Assembly: GCA_014526335.1 (NCBI GenBank)
Contig: JACTAT010000036.1
Location: 2,936,387 to 3,000,386 of the forward strand
Length of the DNA stretch: 64,000 bases
Reading direction: 5' to 3'
Source of the DNA: Chrysaora quinquecirrha
Taxonomy: Eukaryota > Cnidaria > Scyphozoa > Semaeostomeae > Pelagiidae
Shown here: one piece after another, positions 53,701-63,708 of the stretch
Numbering within the stretch: position 1 is the first letter of the stretch
Layout: the number at the start of each line of letters is the position of its first letter
Made by a program: the position numbers and the translations under genes
Notes under the pieces: generated by a model
What the model saw: only the letters and a program-made list of their open reading frames with translations
The model's database searches: none
What the model was told of the DNA's origin: nothing

Positions 53701-56700
53701 TCACAGTTATAATTGAAACGTTTTGAGAGTGGTATGGAACTGAGTCTCATAGTCTCAAAATAGAACTGGGGACACTTTTTCCAAGGGAGTCTGCATCCTA
53801 TCTTTATTAGCGTATCAAGCTGTGCATTCTTGCCAAGTTTCATTGCAATATCGTAATTTCCAACATAGTTACCATAGAAACACTTGTAGAGGTATGGTAC
53901 CAAGTACCCCAGTCTAAAAATAGAATGAGGGGGCACTTTTCCGGAGAGGTCTGCATCCTATCTTTTTCAGCTTATTAATCTGTGTATACTTGCCAAGTTT
54001 CATTGCAATATCTTAATTCCCAACATAGTTACAATTGACACGCTTGTAAAGGTATGGTACCGAGTACCCCAGTCTAAAAATAGAATAAAGGGGCATTTTT
54101 CCGGAGAGGTCTGCATCCTATCTTTTTCAGCTTATCAAACTGTGTATACTTGCCAAGTTTTATTGCAATATCTTAATTCCCAACATAGTTACAATAGAAA
54201 CGCTTGTAGAGGCATGGTACCGAGTACCCCAGTCTAAAAATAGAATAAGGGGGCATTTTCCGGAGGGGTCTGCATCCTATCTTTTTCAGCTTATCAAACT
54301 GTGTATACTTGCCAATTTTTATTGCAATATCTTAATTCCCAACATAGTTACAATAGAAACGCTTGTAGAGGTATGGTACCGAGTCCCCAGTCTAAAAATA
54401 GAATAAGGGGCGAGTACCCCAGTCTAAAAATAGCATCTGGGGGCATTTTTCGATTGGGGTCTGTATCCCATCATCTTCAGCGTATCAAACTGGGTAGGTA
54501 TGCCATTTTTCATGCTTGCTTCATAAAATGCACAATTGCCAACGATTTCACAGTTAAGCCATTGCACTATACAGTTAACATCCGCTATCTCGACTGCCCG
54601 CTATCTCGAACATTCGCTATCTCGAATGATTTTCCATTTCCCTCGTTTTGGTATAAGGGTCTGTATAGAAAAATCATCCGCTATCTCGAACCCTGTTATC
54701 TCGAACATTCGCTGTCTCGAACCATTTTCGATTTCCCATGGAGGAAAATCTGCTCTTTATCTCGAACTTTGCCAAATTTTCTTCTGAACTGGATTAACAG
54801 ACAGGCTGAAAATATGTATAAGTTCGCCTAGCGGAGCGGAAATGGCAGCAGCTAAGTGATATGCTGCCCATGTATACAATAGATGAAGCGGTTCTCTTTC
54901 GAGATGTGCTGCATCGCCATGATCTCAATTTCACTAATAGTAGGGATGAAGGCAGATGAGCTTTGACTCCTATGTAAAAAGTACACGACTTGTTTGTTGA
55001 AATTTGGGATCAGTAACCCTGCATGTTAATAGGGGTTCCTTTTCTGACTTAAAAACTATAATTTTTATATTTATATGGGGCATCCGTTATTTCTAACATT
55101 CGCTATCTCGAGCAAATTCCAGTTTCCCTTGAGAGTTCGAGATAGCGGATGTAACTGTATATTAGGGACATTAGGCTATCATCGAATGGTTTAAAAACCG
55201 TTTAAAAAATCTAACTTTCATTCTTGGGAAGTTAAGAAAAATGAGTGTAGTGAAGAGTGTTGCGAAAGTTTCCTACATTTTCGCTTTTTTCTGTCCAATG
55301 CGTTGCACCTGCTATATACGAGCTTCGGCTTCGTCAAATTCATGATCTAACTGTCAATCAAATTTCACTTAGCCAGATTATATATGATCGATCACTTCAA
55401 AAGCTTGCTCAATAGATTTAAAATAACATTCGAGTTGGCTGTTCGAGCCCGCTTCATTTTCAACTCAAAACGCTGGAAATTTTGACGTTATAGAAAGTCT
55501 TTTCGAAATAAAGGTGAAGTAGGCTGGCGAAGTGGGTACCAATAATTGCTTTTATTTTATTTTTATTTGTTTTTACCCTGTATCATAGATAGCATCTGCT
55601 TTTTTATTTCAGCCGGAATAAGTCACTCTTGTGAGCGATATCTTGCACGTTTTTATTTTTCAAGTATCTTTTAGAATGCTCTTCGAAGATTTTGTTATGC
55701 GGCATTTTAAGACCAAAGTGAAGCTATTTAGCTTATGACCGGAGAAATGTGGACCTCTGTTTTGCTTTTCGTGTCGAAAAAAGGCCAGGAAAAATCACTC
55801 CAAAACAACTGTCACTAAAACACTAAAGGCCTCCGAAATTTTTCAGAATAACTGCTGTTAAACTTTTTCCCTCAACTAAATTGCGTTTTTATTTATTTCT
55901 TCTACTTCTTCTGCTGTTGTTTACTTTCTTTTTCTTCTTCATTTTAATTCTTATTTTTTCAACTTTTGTTGAGTTTTCGTATTTAAAGTTTCTTCAAGTC
56001 ATTTTTTGTTGGCAATGTCATTGTGAAACGAATTTAGAGATGTTAAGGCGAAGTCAAGATATATTTTTTGTCTTATTTCCTTTTATATATTGTATTTATT
56101 TGTTGGTTGATTTGTGAAGATACACACTTTTAATAAGAATACAGTCTATAAGAATATCGAGGCTCAAAATCGCGGAAATTTAAGAATTATTTAAGAATAA
56201 TGCCAGGCTCAAGCTTCATGAAGACAATTTTTTTTATTTTTCTGTGTTTTTCACAAGCCATAAAATGTGATTGTCGCGCTGTATATGTTTTACAATACGC
56301 ATTGGACTACATTCGTATAATGAGATTGACGGAGTTGATATAGTACCCACTTCTAAATGTAGATAAGGTTTCATATCAAAAAATGGCAAATTACAAAGAT
56401 TTGACTTTTTTTGTTATCTTCAGGCTGATTGGTAACATTGTAAATTAAGAATAACGTAAGAATATTTTCAGGCTCAAAATCGAAAAATCCTAAGAATAAT
56501 CGAGCCTCGGCAAAAATTAACGTATTCCTATAAAAAAAGTGTTTTGCCAGAAAAAAATTAATAGTAAACAGCTCATAGATTGGTATCGCATACTCTCCAC
56601 ATTTAATGCATGATGTAATCGTGCTTTACTGTAGTAACATTGCATATTTGTTTGTAACTTTTCTAGATTGTTCTGTCATGCTTAGTCAGTAATTCAAACG

Positions 56701-59700
56701 TATATATTTAGCTCGTATTTTAAACTGTAATTCGGAGAGAGCAGAGAGAGAGTTTAGGGAGAGCGTGTGGATTCAGACTGAGAAGATGTAGCTGAAAGGA
56801 CTGAGGAGTCTAGGTTAAGTAGGCCGAGGCAAGGTACTTGAGAAAGATCTTGCCGAGGTGCTGTTGCTGTTTATTGTGTATTTTGTGACTAATGTAGTTA
56901 GTCATCGTTTTCAGGACATGGGAGCCTGAGTGTCGTTTTAACTGTTTGTGCTGCACTTGAGAAAGGTGGCATTTAACATGTTGTTCTGTCGTTTACTTAA
57001 CCTAGTACTTTGATGTTTTATGAAGATTGGAATCGAACAGCTCTGGAAATATTGGTATCTCTTTCATCGTCATTTCTTGTCTTGTATTTTGGTGTTGTTT
57101 ATCGGCTATACCGCTCGGCCAGCTAAACAACCAGATTACAGTACCGTGGGGGATGTTCAGTACCGTGGGGGCATACCATGAGTACCGTGGGGGATATTCA
57201 GTACCGTGGGGGCATACCTTGGAGTACCGTGGGGGATGTTCAGTACCGTGGGGTAAATCATCTTTTAGACTTATGTAATCATTGTAGAAATCACCGATAA
57301 AAGACGGGGGGAATAATAGGCCACAAAACACTCTCCGTTCTCATCTGTTGACAAGCCTGGATTCTTTTCCTGCTGCAAATCGAAATCTGTCGGAGAGAAA
57401 ATTCACCTGCTCATCAAACATTTTTGTGAAAGTTGGAAAGTGTTTGTGGAAAGCTTTCCAAAGCGTTGGCAACATGTTCATGCATTGTTCCGTGGTTTAA
57501 ACAAACGACCAAACATTGCTTCGGAAGCATTTCTCTAAACTTGACCTGCATTGTTTGCTTGTTTGGTCAGGACTTTAGGCCTTCAGGCCCAAACCACCAC
57601 TCTGTTGGCAAGCAAATTTCGGATGTTTGGTCATCATTTGGCCACAGCCGTATACGTACGTTTTGCTAGGGATACGGACGTTTCCCTTAGTCTTGCTAGA
57701 GATAGGTCTTGCTAGGGATATACGTTATAAAAATTGTTTTTTCATAAATTTGATAGTTTGGATCATGACTCACGATCCGATTAAGTCAAAAAACCTGTAG
57801 ATGAATACGCGATGGGAAAAATACATATGTTTTTTGCTTTTCTTGAGAAACATATAATTAATTATATACATCAATACGCCACATAACAGCTGAACGCTCT
57901 GTTTGTTTGCTTATGACTTTTCCGACGCTCTATTTTAGAAATTAAAATTTATAACCCTAGAATCATTTGTTTTGATGCCAACGAATGAAGAGTCTTCTTC
58001 AGTTTGCAGTGAATGTTCAACCTCGTCCCCAGGGTGAATAGGCCTCTACCTGAAACTCCGCTGTCCATATTCGACCCTGGTATCCGCCTTGTCTATTCGC
58101 AATTTCATTGGCTGTTCAAACAATAGACATTTTGAGTGACGTTACAGTTTCTTCAAAATTTCACACCAAAGTACGCCGAAAACTATGTAAAAGACATCTA
58201 TAGAAGCCAGCAAATGATGCTACATTAGATATTGCATCTTGCTTTACAGTTATCAATGAACTTCTTTGCATTTCCTTTCTAAGAACACCTGCTTTCGGAA
58301 TCTACATCTTGTTTTTATGCCTAGGCCAAGTTTGCCAGTATTTTGGCAGATTTTGTGGCTGGTGCCAGGGCCAAAATCGATTTGACGGTTGAGATTCGAT
58401 GAAATTCGATTTGGGGCCTGGGGACGAGGTTGGTGAGTGTTATTCCCGGTCTTTATCTTAGGCCCCGTTTACATGAGGTCGGATCCATTTGAATCCGAAA
58501 CAAAATTGATACGGATACACTGTTTACACGAGGCCCAACAATCCGCATCAAAATCAGTATGGATAACCATCTCAATGCTGAGCCTTCCAGCGAGACGTTT
58601 TTAAAGCGATCCGGTCTCGTGTAAACTGCCAATCCAGTTTATAAACATGTTTATAAACTTTTTGCGTAATGCGCTTATGCCTTACGCCCACATTTTTATG
58701 TCCGAAGGACATATTAAGAGGGTGTCGAGGAACGCATGTACGCATAGAAAATAGATAGATAGGCATATAGACGCTTTTTCTTGCCAAAACGTAACAAAAG
58801 ATAAACCACAAATAACAGGAATTAAACTTTGAAATCGCCGTTAAGTGTTGTCGTTAGTGGGCATAATTAGCAAAATGCAATTGCTTGCCAAAAACATCAA
58901 TTGAATAATGCGCTTGTTTCTTGTGCTAAGGGTTGCGAGCTCGATCCAAGATGCAGGAAACTAAAAATTTGACACCAAGATTTTCTCGCAAAAAAGCCGG
59001 CTCGGTCGGTCTTCAAAAAAAGGTTTGACTACAATATTGCAAAATGTTGCTCAAATCTAATTTGATTTTATTTTTTATTTTAAATATTTTCATACAATTT
59101 TTGATTGGGTTGTTATTCTCAGAGGTTTCTAGAAGTCCTATTACATGTAAGATGTTTTCGTGTGAAAAGAAGAGGAGATTGTGGCGCAGTAGAAATTGTT
59201 GCCAAGTTAGACAGAAGAAATTTTTTCAAAACAGTTTGCGGCTTCAAAAATCATCTGAAAATAAATGGTTCAAAGTTGGCAATCAATTCTTCAAAGTGCT
59301 ATTAATTATCGAATATAGTCATCTGCATAGTATGCGAATTGTTATGATAGCTTTTGGAGATTCTAGAATTAAATTCATCATTTGTAGCGAAGATTACAGG
59401 TTTCGGTGCACTGAAGGGAGTTATTTGTTACACAGTTTAACCTATGAGCTCAAATTTATTAGTACATATACGTTACTAGAGGCTTTCTATTTTCGATTCA
59501 AAGTTTTGGGATTCTTCCAGCAAATATTCATCTGATCACATTGTCAACAATCGCATCATCATCATAATGGATCATTATCATCATCACCATCATCATCACA
59601 ATCACTAATCATTGTCTTCAAAATGATCATCATGTTGAAGACGGTGATCATCATTTTCCTCTTCAACGTGATCATCATCATCGTTGTCCTCGTCGTCGAG

Positions 59701-62700
59701 CATCATAATCGTCATCATGATCGTCTCTAGCATGATCATTATGGTCATTATCATCCTCTTCAAAGTCATCATCATCATCGTCATCATCATCATTATCATC
59801 ATCATCATCATCATCATAATCATCATCATCATCATAATCATCATAATCATCATCATCATCACCAACATAATCATCATTCTCATCATCGTTGTCTTCTTCT
59901 TCGTCATCTTCGTCATTATTAACATTATCTTCATCATTATTATCATAATGATCAGCGTCCTTCGGACATTGCTACAGCGTTGCTATTTTTCTAATTTTAG
60001 CCTCGCCTCGCAAGTTAGGCCTCTATTTCATGCGTATCCGCATTTGTGTAAACGAAAACCCTAGCAGTAACATAGTGCGGCTCCATGTAAACGCAAGTTA
60101 TCCGTATCACTTTTGATACGGATCATAAGTGAACCGGTCTCGTGTAAACGGGGCCTTACTTCTTGTGTAGATTCGTTAGGTTGTAGTGTCCAATATATAT
60201 TTTAACGGATTAACCTCTGTTTTGTAACAGAAAGGGACCCAGAACCCGTAGAGGCCTGCCGTGTCTGCAACAGCGGCACATGGAGGCCAACACGTGACGG
60301 AGCCAGAAAAGATAATGATAATTAAAGTATAGCATAGTATAGTATAGTATAGTATAGTATAGTATAGTACAGTATAGCATAGTATGGTATAGTACACTTT
60401 TTTTTGATAAGCAACTGGTCAATAAGCAACTAGGGCTGCGATTATGTTAAAATTTTTGGTGAAATAGCTTTCTTTATAATTTTGTGTTCCTATATATTCT
60501 TGTCCGGTTTACATGCTTTTTTATTTATAAGGAACCTACCTCAAGGCCTAGTTCGTAAAGTTCTTTATTTTTGGCCCTCTTTTGAGGCTATTGTAGTTCC
60601 AAAAGTTCCTTAATGGTTCCTTAGTTTTAACTGCACATAGAGTGGCCTTAACAATAAAAGAGAGACATTTGCATGTGAGCAAAGCTCGAGACTACTCAAG
60701 GAAACGTTTGATACATGCGAAACGTACAATTTATGTGATTTTCGACTGCAAATGAATGGAACCTGCTTTCTTATTCTTGATTATTTGCAGTAATAAAAGC
60801 ATCACAAAAAGCATTTAACATGGAAAAGTTCCTTAATGATTTTCTCTTTAGTAGTAGAAGTTCTTTACATTTTTGGGCCTTCTACATGTAGTTCCTTATA
60901 AAGTGGTTAAGGAATTGCTAAAGAATTTAGAGTACTCAAACTTGGCTATCAGTTAAGGAATTTTCAGTACTGAGCCTGAGCCGAACTTCCTTTTAAAAAA
61001 ATGCGTGTAATTTATAATTATGACTCACGAGTCAAAAAATCCCATTCCCTGTTCTTTAAAAACCCGTAGAAGATTATTTATCGTCTAACTCTCTTATTCA
61101 TTGTTATTTCATTTCTTGCAGACCAGAAAAGCCTCACCCATTACGAAGCCCAATGCGCAGTTTTTTCAGAAACAACACGATTCCACGATCGTTGAAATCT
61201 GGCAATGTTGCACAGGATCCTACTAAAGCCGATTGCAAGGGACTTTCAATATCACCAGACGGTTAGAATCAACGCATTAATTATTATTTCCCTAGTACAA
61301 TATGTTTGTATTTGATTAATTTTTTGTAAACTCCACCAGTTAAAAGAGCCAACGACGTTTTAACATAGCTAAAGAGCTCAATGAAGTCACCGAGTAACTC
61401 TCCAAGTCATACAGCCCAAGGCTCTCCTCCCGTTTGACTTTTTTGTGTTTCGGCTATATCGAGCCTTCTTTAGCAACATACATGCAGTATTTGCATATTT
61501 TTGTCATGAATGGCAGAATCTAGGATAGATTTTTCCACAAGTGGCATACCACAATAAGTGGGATTCGAACCTGACTGTTTGATCAGAGAGCCAACGACGT
61601 TTTCACTTAGCTAAAAGGCTCGTGAAATCACCGAGTAACTCTCCAAGTCATATATTCCAAGGCTCTCCTCTCGTTTGACTTTTGTGTTTTGGCCATGCTG
61701 GCCCTTCTTCAGTACCATAAATATTTAAACTTGTCACGAATGACATACACTGGGATAGATTATTCCACAAGTGGCATACCACAATTGATGGGATTCGAAC
61801 CTGGAGAGATTTACTCGACGATTTCATTCTCAATATTTTGGCTAAATGTTTTGCTGGTACCATGGTTCAAATGGGTCGATGGGTCGACGGCCGTGATTCT
61901 GGGAATTGCTTTGCTGGGCCTGTAAACGAGGCTGTCACAGCTAACTGTTGTATTCCGTGAATCCAGGATAAAGTCAAAGATACAGACATGAAGAGCAAGT
62001 TACGACAACCAGCTCATTACTTTCCTTCAACACGTGCCCGAAGCACTTCCCTGGCCCGGGGGCTGGGTACTTGTAGTTACGTAAGACACGACACTAACAC
62101 GTGTACTTCCCACTCTTCCCACGCAGGGGAGATCTTGTGTTTATGCTCACAAGTCAGAAATAACGTGAAAAAGGGTGAAACGCATCTGCTATTAGGGATT
62201 TGGTCGACTGTTGAATTCATTCATGTACAAATATACGAATTTGTACTCGTCTGATATGAGCCCAGCCTCGTCCCCAGGCCCCCAAATCGAATTTCCATGA
62301 ATCTCAACCGTCAAATCGATTTTGGCCCTAGTACCGGCCACAAGGTCTGCCAAAATACTGTCAATTTTGGCCTAGGCATTAAAACAAGAAGTAGATTCCG
62401 AAAGCAGATGTTCTTAGAAAGGATATGCATTTTATAGTCAAGAAACTCTTCCAAATGGACTAAGAATTAAAAACGAACTAAGCAACTATTTCTGCTTTTA
62501 AATTCAGCATTCTATTTTACTGATGTGCTCTGTGTAATGTTAACGTAAAAATATTTATCAAAAACTCATAATTGTGATTGATTCCGGAAAATATCTATAT
62601 TTTGACTGCTAAGAATATTATACTTCATTTTGAACACTTATTTCATGAAACTTTCGAAATTTTGATTTTTAAGTTAAGAAACTCTGCAAGAAACTTTACT

Positions 62701-63186
62701 ATATCAATCATGCTCAAAGTTAAGAAACCCTACTATACTGCTCAGAGCTTACTTTCTTTATTGAAAATGAGTGTACAGTACATCCCCGCACATAAGAACC
62801 TTTGAGTTTTTATTCAGGGAATTGTTTAATGAACAATAGGCTATTGTCTAGTCCATTGTTTTCTCCAAAAATCAGCCTGAAGGTTCTTATTTTGTTGTTT
62901 CTTATATATGGGGATTTCGGAAGAAACCCTACTATACTGCTCAGGGCATAGTTTCTTATAAAAATTAGTGTATTTCATTAAGGGTGTTAAACAGAGGACT
63001 AAAGGTGCTTCGCAATGAGAGATAGCTAAGGTTCGATCATGTTGCTTTTCAGGGCAAGCCTGGACACTAGAAGATGATGTTCCGTCCAACAATGTCAGCA
63101 CAATCGATGGAACTCCGTTCAGCCAAACCAGTAATCAGTTGTACTATAAAACAAGACCTACACTGAAGGTTACAAAACCATGCCAG
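41776..63186 (+). CDS. Unrecognised gene, first four coding exons (partial, continues past the window)
   Basis: Exons: 41776-41855, 44761-44856, 61122-61261, 63053-63186, joined by GT..AG introns with matching phases; 150 aa so far and still open at the last donor. An in-frame TAA at 41764-41766 precedes the ATG. The N-terminus reads MSSESTDKPTAMAADSKLED, then a basic stretch RRAKKKGKGKFFKSSS (27-42), SFLSEEKPEKPHPLRSPMRS (52-71), FFRNNTIPRSLKSGN (72-86), SISPDGQAWTLEDDVPS (101-117) and SNQLYYKTRPTLKV (132-145). It is Ser/Lys/Pro/Arg-rich and looks disordered, with possible phosphorylation sites. There is no signal peptide, membrane segment or domain I recognise. Intron 2 is 16.3 kb and full of repeats, so a symmetric extra exon could be missed. 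Confidence 0.7.
42440..42960. other. Fragments of TACAC..TATAAG elements in intron 1 of the unnamed gene
   Basis: TTTATAAGAAACC near 42447 and AGTTTCTTATAAAAGTTTCTTAA near 42515 are AAGAAAC-type words. ACACATTCTTTTTTAAAAGAAC near 42703, then TTTTATAAGAACAG, is an AAGAACA-type left end. Neither forms a complete element. Confidence 0.45.
42953..43417. mobile_element. Poly-G-bounded inverted-repeat element
   Basis: GGGGGGGTACTTCAATATGT faces ACATTGAAGTACCCCGGG. GGGTTTT, GGGTC and GGGTTGG words recur at about 40-base spacing (43001, 43037, 43064, 43260, 43325, 43357), part of them after an A-rich ACA(C/A)A stretch. It has no coding capacity. Confidence 0.55.
44991..45350. mobile_element. TACAC..TATAAG element, worn copy
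   Basis: TTTTTTATAAAGAACACC at the left faces GGTTCCATATAAGAAATATG at the right. It has CTCAAGGCTGAAAAT and TTAAGGAAC inner blocks and resembles 15822-16559 in the flanking blocks. The ends have lost the TACAC core. Confidence 0.5.
46102..46175 (+). mobile_element. TACAC..TATAAG element, truncated left end
   Basis: TACGCGTTTTTTTTATAAGAAC, then TTTTTATAAGTAAC and CCAGGCTCAAAATTGG, are the first 70 bases of the family. The rest has been lost before the Tigger-like element at 46200. Confidence 0.5.
46200..46788 (+). mobile_element. pogo/Tigger-like element, copy 1
   Basis: CAGTTGACATCCGCTATCTC faces its complement at 46769-46788, and both ends are flanked by TA (46198-46199, 46789-46790). TTCGAGATAGCG words recur about eight times in the terminal 100-200 bases. 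The CAGTTGAC start and TA target are the pogo/Tigger pattern. The middle lacks a transposase, so the element is non-autonomous. Confidence 0.8.
48785..49375. repeat. Minisatellite of CCTCCACTGTACTGATGATAA type units
   Basis: Units of about 17 bases (CCTCCACTGTACTGATGAT, CCTCCACGTT plus variants) form higher-order blocks. A longer block with ACACGATACTCCGCATCCT appears near 48804, 48970 and 49172. Repeat-coded peptides on both strands are artefacts. Confidence 0.9.
49507..49911 (-). mobile_element. TACAC..TATAAG element, AAGGAAC subfamily, inverted copy
   Basis: TACACATTTTTTTCATAAGG at the left and TTATAAAAAAAAGGGTGTA at the right. AAGTTCCTTA, TAGTTCCTTA and TTCTTTA words occur on both sides. 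CTTCTACATGTAGGTTCC near the right end matches 3245-3265 in reverse orientation. The start of a further TACACCTTTTTTTAAGAAAC end follows at 49916. Confidence 0.8.
52590..53328. mobile_element. Inverted-repeat element inside the foldback core
   Basis: GAAATAATGGTCTAGTACCA (about 52595) faces GTACTAGACCACTATTTCTT (53300-53320). A second nested pair, TATGCTGAAAG..AAATTTGCACAGAG (52869-52901) and CTGTGCAAATTTATAAATTTTC (53036-53060), indicates several layers of self-complementarity. Confidence 0.6.
53395..53590 (+). mobile_element. tRNA-derived SINE, family 2
   Basis: ATAGCTCAGCGG near 53502 is a fair A box and GGGTTCGGATCCC near 53548 a good B box. The tail is CACTTATTGTGGTATCCACTTGTGG. The preceding GAAGAAGGCTCGACATAGC..GGGAGGAGAGCC block is the tail of the same unit, so unit ends join in tandem as at 61339-61830. 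Confidence 0.65.
54572..55157 (-). mobile_element. pogo/Tigger-like element, copy 2
   Basis: It has the same termini (CAGTTAACATCCGCTATCTC and complement), is flanked by TA (54570-54571, 55158-55159), and shares the interior with 46200-46788 in opposite orientation, including TATACAATAGATGAAGC and CCTGCATGTTAATAGGGGTT. The long frame across 54301-54831 is a composite of two repeats. Confidence 0.8.
56121..56543 (+). mobile_element. TACAC..TATAAG element, AAGAATA subfamily, copy 2
   Basis: It matches 10756-11156 block for block: TAAGAATACAGTCTATAAGA, GGCTCAAAATCGCGG, TTAAGAATTATTTAAGAATA and a right end TATTCCTATAAAAAAAGTGT. TAAGAAT words number about seven. Confidence 0.8.
57138..57255. repeat. 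Minisatellite of CAGTACCGTGGGGG units
   Basis: Six AGTACCGTGGGG units are spaced 17-23 bases apart, alternating with GATGTTC, CATACCATG and CATACCTTGG linkers. The core is shared with 12655-12845 and, in reverse complement, 48785-49375. Confidence 0.85.
57485..57652. mobile_element. GGCCCT..AACGATCAAACATT-family fragment
   Basis: AAACGACCAAACATTGCTTC, GTTTGGTCAGGAC and ATGTTTGGTCATCATTTGGC are family words with GACC in place of GATC. The arrangement is rearranged relative to 16050-16476. Confidence 0.45.
58017..58433. mobile_element. AACCTCGTCCCCAGG inverted-repeat element
   Basis: CAACCTCGTCCCCAGG faces CCTGGGGACGAGGTTG. A right-end half in reverse orientation (CCTCGTCCCCAGGCCCCCAA) lies at 62267-62420 and shares AATCGATTTTGGCCCT and TGCCAAAATACTG blocks. 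Confidence 0.75.
58458..60158. mobile_element. Possible 1.7 kb GGCCCCGTTTACAC element
   Basis: TTAGGCCCCGTTTACATGAG faces CTCGTGTAAACGGGGCCTTA. GGATACGGAT and CCGGTCTCGTGTAAAC words lie inside both ends (58510, 58610, 60110, 60135). Between them lie a 163-codon frame at 59044-59535 that I do not recognise and an (ATC)n tract. It could equally be two separate short copies of the family. Confidence 0.45.
59545..59960. repeat. (ATC)n/(ATT)n microsatellite
   Basis: Interrupted ATC trinucleotides run for about 415 bases, giving poly-Ile frames on + and poly-Met frames on -, both artefacts. Confidence 0.92.
60326..60393. repeat. (ATAGT)n pentanucleotide microsatellite
   Basis: About thirteen ATAGT units, with ACAGT and GCATAGT variants, end at a TACACTTTTTTTTGATAAGCAAC left terminus of the TACAC family. 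Confidence 0.9.
60510..61009 (-). mobile_element. TACAC..TATAAG element, AAGGAAC subfamily, extended copy
   Basis: It is nearly identical to 49507-49911 up to the TTCCTTATAAAGTGG block (60890-60905). About 100 further bases then carry TTAAGGAATT words and the right end CTTCCTTTTAAAAAAATGCG, then TGTA. This copy shows a longer right end than its sibling. Confidence 0.75.
61339..61830 (-). mobile_element. Tandem of tRNA-derived SINE, family 2
   Basis: GAGCCAACGACGTTTT starts two units at about 61345 and 61590, a period near 246 bases. Each carries CCGAGTAACTCTCCAAGTCAT and AAGGCTCTCCTC. B-box complements GGGATTCGAACCT lie at 61561 and 61791. A third partial unit ends near 61830. The family is also present at 53395-53590. 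Confidence 0.65.
62267..62420. mobile_element. Half copy of the AACCTCGTCCCCAGG element
   Basis: It matches the right part of 58017-58433 in reverse orientation down to AGATTCCGAAAGCAGATGTTC. The other half is missing. Confidence 0.6.
62580..62975. mobile_element. TACAC..TATAAG element, AAGAAAC type, worn copy
   Basis: TTAAGAAAC, CAAGAAAC and TTAAGAAACCC words lie near 62673, 62688 and 62722. GTTTCTTATA is near 62898, and TAGTTTCTTATAAAAATTAGTGTA forms the right end at 62950-62973. The left TACAC end is not clear. Confidence 0.45.
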
Positions 63187-63212
63187 GTACATATGAATTT
63201 TCTTTTAAAAAT

Positions 63213-63554
63213 TACACTCTTTTTTTATAAGAACAATTTTATAAGAACACGAGCCTTGATTTTGCCCAGCTTTTAAGAACAAAATAAGAACAAGCTGAGG
63301 CTGGCCTTTTCAAAAGCCCCGAGAATACCAGCTAAACATGTAAGTACGACAGTCAGACTGAACGTAAAAAGCAAGCAAACAAAGAAATAAAGATATGAAT
63401 GCTGCATTTTCACACGAATCTACTACCACCCAAGACATTCATTGAAAAATATAGATACCTAAGTAACCAAGGAATTATGAACAGATTAAGAACATTTCAG
63501 TCTCGAAAACGACAAAGTTTTAGAATTTCCTGGCTCTTGTAAAAAAAGAGTGCA
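63213..63554 (+). mobile_element. TACAC..TATAAG element, AAGAACA subfamily
   Basis: It starts TACACTCTTTTTTTATAAGA. TAAGAACA words lie near 63228, 63244, 63275, 63286 and 63488. It ends TTGTAAAAAAAGAGTGCA. It lies 26 bases after the last visible exon donor of the unnamed gene. Confidence 0.7.
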
Positions 63555-63708
63555 TTAGAAATGGAAGTTTGTTATTTTGTGCCGTTATCATGTTTCACAA
63601 TCGAAGAAAGGCCTTTGAGTTCAAAAATTGGTTCCGAATCCGTTAAGAATCTGTATGAAGCTGCCTGCTTTGAAACTTGGTTGCATTTGTTCGAAAAAAT
63701 CAGTGTTA

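Larger units (their letters stand above)
51957..54539. mobile_element. 2.6 kb foldback element with arms of about 150-180-base tandem units
   Basis: The left edge AATTGTGCATTTTGTGAAGC faces its near complement at the right edge (54517-54539). Each arm is a tandem of units containing GACTGGGGTACTCGGTACCA, TATGTTGGGAATTAAGATATT and GATAAGCTGAAAAAGATAGG. Three to four units run on the left (51990-52560), and about four to five in reverse on the right (53690-54480). The core 52570-53690 contains a second inverted-repeat element and a SINE piece. Target duplication was not resolved. Confidence 0.8.

Noticed and set aside
54301..54831. 176-codon open frame on the + strand
   Set aside because: It spans the end of the foldback arm and most of one strand of the Tigger-like element; both parts have repeat copies elsewhere in other frames.
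59044..59535. 163-codon open frame on the + strand
   Set aside because: Hydrophobic start but no recognisable domain, AT-rich, no splice context, and it lies between repeats; an ORF of this length can occur by chance here.
59545..59960. Long Ile-rich and Met-rich frames
   Set aside because: They are translations of (ATC)n repeats; the same applies to 24381-25073 and 28188-28539.
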